DNA of 57,151 bases from an uncultured Candidatus Actinomarina sp. (GTDB lineage Bacteria > Actinomycetota > Acidimicrobiia > Actinomarinales > Actinomarinaceae). Below are positions 1-9,019 of the stretch, one piece after another; position 1 is the first letter of the stretch; every line of letters starts with the position of its first letter. Where the stretch lies: assembly GCA_902609285.1 (NCBI GenBank), contig CACLRL010000007.1, forward strand, positions 1-57,151. The letters run 5' to 3'. The notes under the pieces are model-generated. The model was not told the origin of the DNA and searched no databases. It was given only the letters and a program-made list of their open reading frames with translations. The position numbers and the translations under genes were made by a program.

Positions 1-1
1 A

Positions 2-484
2 AATTACAACTTTGATGATAAATATATATTTCAAGTTAAAAAATCAAATTTAAAATCATTCTCTGAAGTATCAAGTCTTATTCAAACATTTTTTCCAGAT
101 AAAAAGAAGAACTTAGATATTTATCCTTGGGATCTTGTAAATATTATTTTTTCTAAACAAAAAAAAATTACTAATGAAATTTTGGGTAAATTTTGTAGCC
201 GTGAAATGGTTTTTAGACAGTTTCTATCCTATTTCAATAAAGAATTACAAAGGATTTCACTACTTGACAAATATGAGGAAGTGGAAGTATCAGAGCTTTT
301 GTCCGAAAAAATTGATTATAAATATGAACTCGCTGAAAAAAGAAGAATAAAGTTATCTTCAGATGACGTTAGTAACTCACTAGCAATGATATATAAAATA
401 GAAAAACTAAATTCGGATAGTAAATTTAGTGAAGAAAATGCAAAAAGATTTATCGTATCTATTAAAAATATTTTACAATTTTGA
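2..484 (+). CDS. holA: DNA polymerase III delta subunit (HolA), C-terminal part
   Basis: The reading frame is open from base 2 to the stop at 484 (160 residues) and continues beyond the left edge, so only the C-terminal part is present. The last 50 residues form a helical stretch with a KRRIKLSSDD segment followed by L-x3-Y-KIEKLNSDSK, resembling the C-terminal helical domain of clamp-loader delta subunits, which ends in a 'D...K' helix pair. The stronger argument is position: holA directly precedes rpsT and lepA in actinobacteria. The gene is convergent with rpsT and overlaps it by 12 nt. Sequence similarity by eye is weak, so the call rests mainly on synteny. Confidence 0.6.
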   Translation, partial: NYNFDDKYIFQVKKSNLKSFSEVSSLIQTFFPDKKKNLDIYPWDLVNIIFSKQKKITNEILGKFCSREMVFRQFLSYFNKELQRISLLDKYEEVEVSELLSEKIDYKYELAEKRRIKLSSDDVSNSLAMIYKIEKLNSDSKFSEENAKRFIVSIKNILQF

Positions 485-709
485 AATTTTTGATTTATTT
501 CTATCTCTAAAGTTTTTAGTGACTATTCCATTTGTATAGGCTCTGTCAAGGTTTCTGATGACAGTATCTTTCATCTCTTTTTCAACTGTACCTTCAGAAT
601 TTAAAATTGCTTTTATAGACGAACGTAGAGCTGTCTTTTTGTCCTTATTTCTAAGATTTTTCTTTTCGTCTTGTCTTATTCTTTTTTTTTGAGAACTAAT
701 ATTTGCCAT
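473..709 (-). CDS. rpsT: 30S ribosomal protein S20
   Basis: A 78-residue basic protein that starts MANISSQKKRIRQDEKK, the characteristic S20 N-terminus, and ends in KSKISKL like other S20 proteins. S20 binds 16S rRNA early in 30S assembly. It is slightly shorter than the usual 85-90 residues. An AAAGG sequence lies 8-12 nt upstream of the ATG, so this gene probably has a leader and a Shine-Dalgarno site, unlike the divergent lepA. It is convergent with the holA fragment and overlaps its last 12 nt. The rpsT/lepA intergenic gap is only 39 bp. Confidence 0.97.
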   Translation of the reverse strand: MANISSQKKRIRQDEKKNLRNKDKKTALRSSIKAILNSEGTVEKEMKDTVIRNLDRAYTNGIVTKNFRDRNKSKISKL

Positions 710-735
710 CTAAAACCTTTTGGTATATAAGATAA

Positions 736-741
736 TAACTT
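736..741 (+). promoter_or_regulatory. Putative leaderless -10 box for lepA
   Basis: TAACTT lies 7 nt before the lepA ATG. The spacing would place the transcription start at the A of the start codon, and no Shine-Dalgarno sequence is visible in front of the gene. This is one of a set of TANNNT-N6/7-(A/G)TG arrangements in this window. Confidence 0.45.
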
Positions 742-748
742 ATTAAAG

Positions 749-2527
749 ATGTTAACAAATAAAAATATAAGAAATATTTCTATTATTGCTCATGTAGATC
801 ATGGTAAATCTACTTTAGCTGACAGATTAATTGAATTATCCGGATTAATCACCCGAGGAGATCATAATGACCAAATTTTGGACAATATGGACCTTGAAAG
901 AGAGCGTGGAATTACCATTAAATCACAACCAATAAGATTAATCTTTGACGATTTGATTATAAACCTAATTGATACTCCTGGTCATGTTGACTTTTCTTAT
1001 GAGGTATCAAGAGCATTAATTGCTTGCGATGGAGCTATCTTGTTGGTAGATGGAACAAAAGGCGTACAAGCTCAAACTTTTGCACATTCTTACGCAGCTA
1101 TTGAAGCTGGACTTGATATTATTCCTGTGATCAACAAAATAGATTCTGTGCATGCAGATATTCATAATGTCTCACAACAAATCCATAATCTTATAGGATC
1201 AAATGATGAAGAAATATTTAACATTTCAGCGAAAACAGGAAAGGGAGTGGAAGATCTTATCAAAGAAATTCCAAACTTAATTACCCCACCTGAAGAAAAA
1301 TCAGAGAAAGTGAATGCATTAATTTTTGACTCATATTTCGATTCTTATAAAGGAGTCGTAGCTTCAGTAAGAGTATTTGGTGGTGAAATAAAAAAGGAAA
1401 TGAATTTAAAACTTGTAAATTCAGGTTTCAAATTTGATACAAATGAGTTGGGGTATTTTGACCTTAATCCAAAAAGATCAGATAATTTAAAATTTGGAGA
1501 AGTTGGCTACATTGTGACAGGAGCAAAAGATTTATCTCAAATCAGAGTTGGAGATACTTTAGTTGCAGGAGATGATGAGAAACCAATTATATTATCAGAA
1601 TATGAGGAGTCTCAACCAACTGTATTCTCAAGTATTTTTCCTTCAGATTCTGACGATTTTACCAAATTAAGAGAGTCATTAGATAAATATGTCCTCAACG
1701 ATGCAAGTTTTGTTTTTGAACCAGAGACTTCCTCAGCATTTGGGTTTGGATTTAGATGTGGTTTCTTAGGATTGTTGCATCTCGAGATAGTTATTGAAAG
1801 ATTAGAAAGAGAATTTGATTTATCTTTGATTGTTACACCACCTTCCGTAGAGTTTAAGATGATTAGAAACAACGATGAAGAAAGAGTAATTAGGAATCCT
1901 TCAATACTTGATGAATACACTGATATCAAAAAACTTCAAGAAAGAGTTTGCGAAGTAGATTTATTGTTTCCTAAAGAATATCTTGGATCAATTATGACAT
2001 TGCTAAATGATAAGAGGGGAGTTCAAGATGATTTAAGTTATTTAAGCACAACAATGGTAAAACTTAAATATAAAGTTCCTTTACTGGAACTTGTCTCTGG
2101 ATTTTACGATACCCTGAAATCAATTTCTCAAGGTTTTGCTTCCATTGATTACAAGATTCTTGATTTTGAAGATGGAAATTTAGTTAAACTTGACATCTTA
2201 GTAAATGGGATGGTTGTTGATTCTTTTAGTTCAATTTTATCCAAAGAAAGTGCAGATTTTATTGGAAGAAATAGAGTAAAAAAGTTGGCAGAATTAATAC
2301 CTCGTCAACAATTTGACATTCCAATTCAAGCAGCAATTGGATCAAGAATTTTATCCAGAGAAACTGTGAAAGCCCTAAGAAAAGATGTTACTGCCAAACT
2401 TTATGGTGGAGACGTTACTAGAAAAAGAAAATTGCTTGAAAAGCAAAAAGAAGGAAAAAAGAAGATGCGAAATATTGGAAGTGTAGAAGTTCCAAAAGAA
2501 GCTTTTAAAGAATTCTTGAAACAATAA
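749..2527 (+). CDS. lepA: Elongation factor 4 (LepA GTPase)
   Basis: The 592-residue length is typical of LepA/EF4, a ribosome-associated translational GTPase that back-translocates or remodels stalled ribosomes. The P-loop AHVDHGKS is at residues 14-21, followed by the switch II motif DTPGHVDF and the guanine-specificity NKID. The C-terminal region has the LepA-specific GGDVTRKRKLLEKQKEGKKK stretch that contacts the peptidyl-transferase centre. The ATG at 749 is the only sensible start and is preceded by a TANNNT box instead of a ribosome-binding site. In most actinobacteria hemW, hrcA and dnaJ follow; here rsmE follows after a single base. Confidence 0.98.
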   Translation: MLTNKNIRNISIIAHVDHGKSTLADRLIELSGLITRGDHNDQILDNMDLERERGITIKSQPIRLIFDDLIINLIDTPGHVDFSYEVSRALIACDGAILLVDGTKGVQAQTFAHSYAAIEAGLDIIPVINKIDSVHADIHNVSQQIHNLIGSNDEEIFNISAKTGKGVEDLIKEIPNLITPPEEKSEKVNALIFDSYFDSYKGVVASVRVFGGEIKKEMNLKLVNSGFKFDTNELGYFDLNPKRSDNLKFGEVGYIVTGAKDLSQIRVGDTLVAGDDEKPIILSEYEESQPTVFSSIFPSDSDDFTKLRESLDKYVLNDASFVFEPETSSAFGFGFRCGFLGLLHLEIVIERLEREFDLSLIVTPPSVEFKMIRNNDEERVIRNPSILDEYTDIKKLQERVCEVDLLFPKEYLGSIMTLLNDKRGVQDDLSYLSTTMVKLKYKVPLLELVSGFYDTLKSISQGFASIDYKILDFEDGNLVKLDILVNGMVVDSFSSILSKESADFIGRNRVKKLAELIPRQQFDIPIQAAIGSRILSRETVKALRKDVTAKLYGGDVTRKRKLLEKQKEGKKKMRNIGSVEVPKEAFKEFLKQ

Positions 2528-2528
2528 T

Positions 2529-3161
2529 ATGCATATTCCTACAATTTACAATCCAAAAATTTCTGACAAAGATACTGTCTTTGCACTTGACACTGAAAAG
2601 CATCATCATTTAAAAAATGTTTTAAGAATTAAGGATGACACTAAGGTTAAAATTACAAATGGAAAAGGAAAGATTTATACAGGTAATTTATCTAATAAAA
2701 ATATTTCAATTGAATCTAATGAAATATTTTCAAGAAAAAGTGATTTAAATATTTTTATTGGAATTATTCAAGATAAAGAGAGATTACGTTTTATTATCGA
2801 AAAACTTACAGAACTTTCTGTTAATTCAGTTTCTATAGGCCCAACAGCACATTCCCAGAAATTAAAAATAAATAGCAATAAATTAGAAAAATGGTCTATT
2901 TCTGCAGTAGAACAATCTGGAAATGCTTTTAAACCTGAAATATTTTTAGTCGATAGATTGGATTACAAGAAATTTAAACATGCTTTTGATGTATCAGGTG
3001 AGAATATAAAAAATAATTTAGATCACAAAGATATTGCTATTGGTCCTGAGGGAGGATGGTCGAATAAAGAAATTGAAAATTTTAAATATGTTTCAAAAAT
3101 TGCTGATTTTACCCTAAGAACGGAAACCGCGTCAATACTTGGTGTATCCTTATTGATGTAA
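2529..3161 (+). CDS. rsmE: 16S rRNA m3U1498 methyltransferase RsmE
   Basis: SPOUT-family methyltransferase that modifies U1498 of 16S rRNA using S-adenosylmethionine. The knot-forming SAM-binding motif GPEGGW is at residues 172-177, and the C-terminal LRTETA motif (196-201) is the other family signature. The N-terminal PUA-like region contains the typical HHHLKNVLRIK segment (25-35). At 210 residues it is about 25-40 residues shorter than usual, mostly at the C-terminus. It begins one base after the lepA stop, so translation is probably coupled. Confidence 0.93.
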   Translation: MHIPTIYNPKISDKDTVFALDTEKHHHLKNVLRIKDDTKVKITNGKGKIYTGNLSNKNISIESNEIFSRKSDLNIFIGIIQDKERLRFIIEKLTELSVNSVSIGPTAHSQKLKINSNKLEKWSISAVEQSGNAFKPEIFLVDRLDYKKFKHAFDVSGENIKNNLDHKDIAIGPEGGWSNKEIENFKYVSKIADFTLRTETASILGVSLLM

Positions 3162-3169
3162 AATAAATT

Positions 3170-3508
3170 ATGGAAGAAAAATCAATATTTGAGATGATTC
3201 TTGATAAAGAATTAGAGTCAGAAATAATTTATGAAGATGAAGATATATTTTCAATTAAAGATATCAACCCTATTGCTCCTGTTCATTTATTGATAATTCC
3301 AAAAAAGAGAATTAATACAATAAATGATGTTTCCGATGAAGATACATTATTAATTGGAAAGATGGTCCAAGTGGCAAAGAATTTAGCAAAAAAATATGAG
3401 ATTGACGAAAGTGGATATAGATTAATATTTAATACAAATGATGATGGGGGTCAGTCCGTTTATCACATACATCTTCATCTTATTGGCGGAGAAAAACTAA
3501 AGTGGTAA
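3170..3508 (+). CDS. HIT family nucleotide-binding protein (HinT-like)
   Basis: A 112-residue histidine-triad protein. The catalytic triad H99-x-H101-x-H103 lies in a YHIHLHLIGG segment near the C-terminus, typical of HinT purine-nucleoside phosphoramidases. Conserved PVHLLIIPKKRI lies at residues 37-48. The cellular substrate of bacterial HinT proteins is not settled. The gene sits between rsmE and phoH, as in many actinobacteria, and its stop overlaps the GTG start of phoH by 7 nt. Confidence 0.94.
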   Translation: MEEKSIFEMILDKELESEIIYEDEDIFSIKDINPIAPVHLLIIPKKRINTINDVSDEDTLLIGKMVQVAKNLAKKYEIDESGYRLIFNTNDDGGQSVYHIHLHLIGGEKLKW

Positions 3509-4434
3509 TAGAAAAAGTAATTCCCGAAGATGTTGAGTTACTAAATTTATTTGGTATCAACGACAGTAATTTAAAATATATAAAAAAAATATTTCCATCT
3601 GTAAAGTTAAATGCGAGAGGAAATATTCTTTATTTGGATGGAAATCAAAATAATGTTAATAAGCTTTTAAATTTGATTGATGAAATGATCATCTTAAATC
3701 AAAATAAACAATCAATTGAGATTCCAGACATAGAACTATTGTTAAATATGAATGGTTCGTTAAATGGGGATAATAAAAAAATAAGTACCATTAACATCAC
3801 AAATAATAAATCTATAAAAGTTAAAAATGTAAGTCAATATAAATACATAGACACAATTATGAAATCGACTGTTACCTTTGGAGTTGGTCCTGCAGGAACT
3901 GGCAAAACATTTTTGGCAGTAGCAAGTGCGGTAAAATTATATTCAGAAGATGTCATCAAAAAAATTGTTTTAACAAGACCAGCTGTTGAAGCAGGTGAAA
4001 AGTTAGGATTTCTACCCGGTGATTTATCCCAAAAAATTGATCCTTATTTAGTACCTTTATTTGATTCACTTGAATATTTTTTTGGAAACGAAAATTTAGA
4101 GTATCTCATTGAAAAAAGAAATATTGAAATAGTTCCTCTTGCATATATGAGAGGTAGAACACTAAACAATGCTTGTATTATTCTTGATGAAGCACAAAAT
4201 GCAACATCAGGGCAAATTAAAATGTTTTTAACAAGACTAGGGGAGAACTCAAAAGTTATCATCACAGGTGACGAATCTCAAATAGATCTTTACAACACAG
4301 ATAACTCTGGACTTAAAAAAACAAGAAAAGCACTTTCAAATATTGATGAAATATCAGTAATGGAATTTGAGAATTCTGATATTGTAAGAAACCCTTTAGT
4401 ATCAAAAATATTAGAGGTTTTCCCAAAAAAATAA
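3502..4434 (+). CDS. phoH: PhoH family ATPase (PhoH-like protein)
   Basis: A 310-residue P-loop ATPase of the PhoH/YbeZ family, thought to act with the endoribonuclease YbeY in rRNA processing and RNA quality control. The Walker A motif GPAGTGKT is near residues 128-135 and the Walker B region IILDEAQNAT near 230-239. The N-terminal ~100 residues would be the KH-like part. The start is GTG, overlapping the end of the HIT gene by 7 nt. The pgpH start overlaps the stop by one base. ybeY is two genes downstream, supporting the functional link. Confidence 0.95.
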   Translation: MVIEKVIPEDVELLNLFGINDSNLKYIKKIFPSVKLNARGNILYLDGNQNNVNKLLNLIDEMIILNQNKQSIEIPDIELLLNMNGSLNGDNKKISTINITNNKSIKVKNVSQYKYIDTIMKSTVTFGVGPAGTGKTFLAVASAVKLYSEDVIKKIVLTRPAVEAGEKLGFLPGDLSQKIDPYLVPLFDSLEYFFGNENLEYLIEKRNIEIVPLAYMRGRTLNNACIILDEAQNATSGQIKMFLTRLGENSKVIITGDESQIDLYNTDNSGLKKTRKALSNIDEISVMEFENSDIVRNPLVSKILEVFPKK

Positions 4435-6608
4435 TGAAAGATTACATCTCTTTTGGTAAAAAATTATTTTATATAAGCATATTTGGAGGTCTTGTTTGGT
4501 TTATTTCATTCTCAATATTTCCTGAAAATCAAGTTATAAAAATAAGTGTTGGAGAAAAGTCTCCTACAACATTTTTAGCACCTAAATATATAGAAATTAC
4601 TGATGAAGAACAAACAAATATAAATATTCAACAAGCAGTTGACTCTGTAAATCCCATATATTCCATAAATACCGACCTCAATCAAACAGTGTTGAATGGA
4701 ATAACAAATATGTTTTTAACGGTAATTGAATCTAGAACAGATGAAGTTTTAGTTTCGAATGACGAGGAAGTTGTAGGTGAAAGCTCTGAATCATCAGTAG
4801 AGATTATTGAACTTAATAAAATCCAACAAATAGAAAGAATAGCTAGCTCACTTTTATTTTCGACAATTTCAACTGCAAACATCGAAGTATTAGTTGAGAT
4901 TTCAAACTATGATTTACAAAATAAATCATCCTATCTTTCTCAGTTAGAGCTTGAGGCAAAAAGTCTTGCAAACGAAATTCTTTTTGTTGGTATTAATAAT
5001 GATAATTTAAACCAAACAAGACAGAATCTTGTTTCAAGTCCACCCTATCTTGATTTATCAAGTGATTTGTTTGCATTAATGCCTGAAAGTAGATTGAGAT
5101 CTTCTGTAGCAGAACTTATCGCTGAAAATCTGATAGCTAATCAAAAACTGGAACAAGAACTTTGGGATGAGCAAAAAGATAAGGTAGCAAATTCAGTAGA
5201 GCCAGTAATAATAAAATATTTTGAAGAAGATATTGTTGTAAGTGAAGGTGAAGAAATAAACTTAGTTCAATACAATGCCTTAGACAGTTTTGGATACCTA
5301 TCAGGGGAATCAAGAAGTATACAGACTGCAGCAATTCCCATCATTTTTTCAGTTTTTGTTTTAATATACTTTCTTCTGTGGCGTTTCAAAGATTCAATGT
5401 GGAATAATGATAATGAGTTTCTTTTGTTGCTTACATTAATTCTTGTTTCATCAATTTTCCTACGAGGCATTTCATATTTTTCACAAAGTTTAGATTTAAA
5501 TTATTTAAAATATGCTGTTCCTATATCTTTTGTTGGAGTTGTTTCTGCTGTTTTACTTAACTTAAGAGCAACCCTAATTCTGTCACTTTCAAGTTCTCTG
5601 TTAGCCCTTGCAGGTGGTGGGAATATAGGTTTAGTTGCTATGGGTGCGGTGCTTACAGTTGTGCCTTCAATATTCCTTTCTGAAGACATAGACAGGATTA
5701 CTTTAAGGGAGAGAATTATTTACATCACTTTATCTCAACCCGTAGTTGCTTTTGGAATATTTTTCTTTTTAAGAGAAAATTTCAGTTTTATTGAAATTTT
5801 AGTTTCTTCACTACTCGGTGGATTAGTTGGTAATTTAGCAGCATTTTCACTCATAAACTACATTGAATTGGTATTCAAACTTACTACGAATTTTAGGTTG
5901 TCAGAAATTGCCGACAGAAATCATCCTGGCCTTCGATATTTAGAAGAAAAAGCTTTAGGGACTTTTAATCACTCGCTTGTTGTTGGAACCTTAGGAGACA
6001 GAGCAGCAAATCTCATTGGGGCAAACTCCCAATTGGTAAGAGCTATGGCATATTTCCATGATTTAGGAAAAACTGAAAACCCAACAATGTTTGTTGAAAA
6101 TCAATTTGGATCAAGCAATCCACATGATAATTTAACTTCTGATGATTCAGTAGAAATTATAAGATCACATGTTCCAGATGGAGTTAGATTAGCTAAAAAA
6201 TTTAAGATTCCAGAAGCCGTCTATAAGGGAATCATCGAACACCATGGCGATTCAGTTATGAGATATTTCTATGAGAAAGAAAAACAAATGAATCCCCGTG
6301 TATCAAAAGATGACTTTAGGCACCTTGGTCAAAAGCCTAGTTCAAAAGAAACTGTGATATTAATGTTTGCAGATTCTCTTGAAGCAGCTTGTAGAGCTCG
6401 ATTTCAATACGAAGATGCTGATGAAGAAAAAATTAGTAATTTAGTCGATGAAATTTTTGATGAAAAAATTAACGATGGCCAACTATTAGAAGCTCCAATT
6501 ACCTTTCAAGATCTTGAAACAATAAAACAGTCATTTCAATCAAGTCTTGAGGGTCTATATCATCAAAGAGTTTTGTATCCAGAATTTACAGATGATGAAG
6601 AAGAATAA
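4434..6608 (+). CDS. pgpH: 7TM-HD family cyclic-di-AMP phosphodiesterase (PgpH-like)
   Basis: A 724-residue membrane protein with the architecture of PgpH: one N-terminal transmembrane segment (about 10-28), an extracytoplasmic domain to about residue 285, a block of seven membrane segments (about 290-480), then a cytoplasmic HD domain. HD residues include H511 region (FNHSLVVG), H542-D543 in FHDLGK, and H603-H604 in EHHGD, with a later D in MFADSLEAA. Known family members hydrolyse c-di-AMP. The gene sits between phoH and ybeY, the standard location. A cyclase gene (disA/dacA) is not in the window. Confidence 0.92.
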   Translation: MKDYISFGKKLFYISIFGGLVWFISFSIFPENQVIKISVGEKSPTTFLAPKYIEITDEEQTNINIQQAVDSVNPIYSINTDLNQTVLNGITNMFLTVIESRTDEVLVSNDEEVVGESSESSVEIIELNKIQQIERIASSLLFSTISTANIEVLVEISNYDLQNKSSYLSQLELEAKSLANEILFVGINNDNLNQTRQNLVSSPPYLDLSSDLFALMPESRLRSSVAELIAENLIANQKLEQELWDEQKDKVANSVEPVIIKYFEEDIVVSEGEEINLVQYNALDSFGYLSGESRSIQTAAIPIIFSVFVLIYFLLWRFKDSMWNNDNEFLLLLTLILVSSIFLRGISYFSQSLDLNYLKYAVPISFVGVVSAVLLNLRATLILSLSSSLLALAGGGNIGLVAMGAVLTVVPSIFLSEDIDRITLRERIIYITLSQPVVAFGIFFFLRENFSFIEILVSSLLGGLVGNLAAFSLINYIELVFKLTTNFRLSEIADRNHPGLRYLEEKALGTFNHSLVVGTLGDRAANLIGANSQLVRAMAYFHDLGKTENPTMFVENQFGSSNPHDNLTSDDSVEIIRSHVPDGVRLAKKFKIPEAVYKGIIEHHGDSVMRYFYEKEKQMNPRVSKDDFRHLGQKPSSKETVILMFADSLEAACRARFQYEDADEEKISNLVDEIFDEKINDGQLLEAPITFQDLETIKQSFQSSLEGLYHQRVLYPEFTDDEEE

Positions 6609-6611
6609 ATA

Positions 6612-7055
6612 TTGAAAATTCTCTTTAACGGATATTTCTATAAAAATGAGAAGCTTAAAGTTCTTGAAGCAGTTGATGAATTTTCTAAAAAATTTAATAT
6701 TTCAAAAAACTTTCATTTTACAATTCACTCATTAAATGAAAATGAGTCAAAGAAAATGAATAAAAAAACATTCAATCGAAATACACCAACAGATGTTTTA
6801 TCTTTCCCTCTGTATGACAATATAAATTTAATTAATAATTTAGATAAAAATATGTCGGAAGATATGGGAGATATGTTTGTGTGTCGTAATATTATTAAAA
6901 AGAATGCAAAAATCTACAATAAAGATTTTGTTGAAGAACTACAATATATTGTAATTCATGGTCTTTTGCATTTAATAGGTTACTCACATAAAAAAAATGA
7001 TAAATTAAAGATTTATGAATCAGAACTTATGAAAAGAATTTGGAATGAATCTTAA
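6612..7055 (+). CDS. ybeY: Endoribonuclease YbeY
   Basis: A 147-residue metalloprotein needed for 16S rRNA 3'-end maturation and 70S quality control. The zinc-binding H116-x3-H120-x5-H126 motif lies in HGLLHLIGYSH, where the usual aspartate before the third histidine is serine. The conserved TPTDVLSFP is at residues 58-66. The start is TTG, 3 nt after pgpH. The end overlaps uppS by 11 nt, so the genes are tightly coupled. Confidence 0.95.
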   Translation: MKILFNGYFYKNEKLKVLEAVDEFSKKFNISKNFHFTIHSLNENESKKMNKKTFNRNTPTDVLSFPLYDNINLINNLDKNMSEDMGDMFVCRNIIKKNAKIYNKDFVEELQYIVIHGLLHLIGYSHKKNDKLKIYESELMKRIWNES

Positions 7056-7743
7056 GGATATAGACCTTAAACACATAGCCATAATTATGGATGGCAATGG
7101 CAGATGGGCTACTAACCAAGGACTAGATAGGACTGCTGGACATGCAGCTGGAGAATATTCTCTTTCTCGATCTATAGATTGGTCTCTAATCAATGACTTA
7201 GAATGGCTATCGGTGTTTGCTTTCTCGACAGAAAATTGGTCAAGGTCTAAAGAAGAAGTCGATTTTTTAATGTTTTTTAATAGAGATATATTAATTAGAA
7301 GAAGAGAAGAATTTAACAATAAAGGAGTAAAGTTTCATTTTATTGGTGATTTAGGTGATGAAAGAATTCCAGATGAAAATAAAAGGTTAATGAGTGAGAC
7401 GGAAGAATTAACAAAAAATAATACGAATTTAAATCTTGTATTTGCATTTAATTATGGATCAAGAAAAGAAATTTATGATGCCATTGCAAAAATAAGTAAA
7501 AATAATTCTGGTTCAATAAATGAAGAATCTTTCAGGTCTAATTTATTACTTCCAGAAATGCCAGATCCGGACTTACTCATTCGAACCGCGGGAGAGAAGA
7601 GAGTAAGTAATTTTCTTCTCTATCAATTAAGCTACACTGAACTTATGTTTGTCGATACTCTTTGGCCAGACTTTGATGAAAATCAGTTAGATCTGGCTGT
7701 TAAAGAGTTTGAAAATCGGGTTAGAAAGTACGGAAATGCCTGA
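7045..7743 (+). CDS. uppS: Isoprenyl transferase (undecaprenyl diphosphate synthase family)
   Basis: A cis-prenyltransferase of 232 residues that makes the polyprenyl diphosphate carrier used for peptidoglycan and for the surface glycans encoded downstream. The catalytic aspartate D16 sits in MDGNGRWA (15-22). The C-terminal signature RTAGEKRVSNFLLYQ and the ELMFVDTLWPDF region that contacts isopentenyl diphosphate are intact. It overlaps ybeY by 11 nt and the glycyl-tRNA synthetase start by 8 nt. The chain length of the product cannot be told from sequence. Confidence 0.96.
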   Translation: MNLKDIDLKHIAIIMDGNGRWATNQGLDRTAGHAAGEYSLSRSIDWSLINDLEWLSVFAFSTENWSRSKEEVDFLMFFNRDILIRRREEFNNKGVKFHFIGDLGDERIPDENKRLMSETEELTKNNTNLNLVFAFNYGSRKEIYDAIAKISKNNSGSINEESFRSNLLLPEMPDPDLLIRTAGEKRVSNFLLYQLSYTELMFVDTLWPDFDENQLDLAVKEFENRVRKYGNA

Positions 7744-9019
7744 AGGAATATTTGATAAGGTAGTTAAAATTGCTCAATCAAGAGGTTTTGTCTTTAATGC
7801 TTCATCTATATATGGAGGATTAAGAAGTTCGTATGATTATGGGCCACTTGGAGTACTTTTAAAGAACAATATTGCAAGGTTGTGGTGGGATAGCATTAAT
7901 GATCTTGATGTTCAAATTTATCCAGTAGATACCGCAATTATACAATCAAGTGAAGTTTGGAAGGCTTCCGGCCATTTAGCTGAATTCACGGATCCAATGG
8001 TTGACCATAAACCAACAGGTGAAAGGTTCAGAGCAGATCAGGTGCCTGAAGATATTAAAAAAGAAGATTTGACAGAACCACGTCAATTTAACCTTATGTT
8101 TGAAACTAACATTGGCCCAGTCAAGAATGAAAATTCTGCTGTTTATTTAAGGCCTGAAACTGCCCAAGGCATATTTGTTAACTTTGAAAATGTTTTGCGT
8201 ACAATGAGAGCGAAAATCCCATTTGGAATTGGAAATATAGGCAAGTCATTTAGAAACGAAATCACACCAGGACAATTTATTTTTAGAACCAGAGAATTTG
8301 AACAAATGGAGATTGAATTCTTTTGTGATGAAAGTGAAGAAGACAAATGGTTTGATTACTGGATAGAAAACAGATTAAATTGGTACAGAAATCTTGGTAT
8401 TCCAGAAAATAAATTAAGAGTTAGAGATCATGACAAGTCAGAACTTGCTCACTACGCAAAAAAAACATCAGACATTGAATTCGATTACCCATGGGGATGG
8501 GGTGAGCTAGAAGGAATTGCTAATAGAGGCAACTTTGATTTGAATGCTCATCAAGAAAATAGTGGTAAGGAATTAAGCTATTTTGATCCTAATAATGAAT
8601 TAAAATACATTCCATCAGTTATAGAGCCAGCAGGTGGGTTAACTAGGACACTTTTTGCTGTTTTGCTATCTTTATATGAAGAGGAAGAATTAGAAAAAGA
8701 AACACGAACTATTTTTAAATTCAATTTTGATCTTGCACCAATTCAAATTGGGATACTTCCATTAAGCAAAAAAGACGAATTAATTACAGTTTGTGGTGAG
8801 ATTAATGCCACACTTAGATCAATGTTTAGAACAGAAATTGATATTACCCAATCTATTGGCAAAAGATATAGAAGACAGGATGAAATAGGCACTCCTTATT
8901 GTATAACAGTAGATTTTGATACTTTAGAGGATAAATCTGTAACAGTTAGAAATAGAGATACAATGCAACAAGAGAGAATTAAAATCGAAGATTTAAGTGA
9001 CTATTTCAATAATATTTAA
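7736..9019 (+). CDS. glyQS: Glycine--tRNA ligase, single-chain type
   Basis: A 427-residue class II synthetase of the homodimeric, eukaryote-like type found in actinobacteria, not the alpha/beta type of proteobacteria. Motif 2 region RPETAQG is at 139-145, followed by GNIGKSFRNEITPGQF and FRTREFEQMEIE, all conserved in this family. The C-terminal anticodon-binding domain begins near 330. An upstream in-frame TTG at 7709 would extend the protein 9 residues, but MPEGIFDKVVKIAQSRGF from 7736 matches the usual N-terminus. It overlaps dnaG by one base (TAATG). Confidence 0.96.
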   Translation: MPEGIFDKVVKIAQSRGFVFNASSIYGGLRSSYDYGPLGVLLKNNIARLWWDSINDLDVQIYPVDTAIIQSSEVWKASGHLAEFTDPMVDHKPTGERFRADQVPEDIKKEDLTEPRQFNLMFETNIGPVKNENSAVYLRPETAQGIFVNFENVLRTMRAKIPFGIGNIGKSFRNEITPGQFIFRTREFEQMEIEFFCDESEEDKWFDYWIENRLNWYRNLGIPENKLRVRDHDKSELAHYAKKTSDIEFDYPWGWGELEGIANRGNFDLNAHQENSGKELSYFDPNNELKYIPSVIEPAGGLTRTLFAVLLSLYEEEELEKETRTIFKFNFDLAPIQIGILPLSKKDELITVCGEINATLRSMFRTEIDITQSIGKRYRRQDEIGTPYCITVDFDTLEDKSVTVRNRDTMQQERIKIEDLSDYFNNI

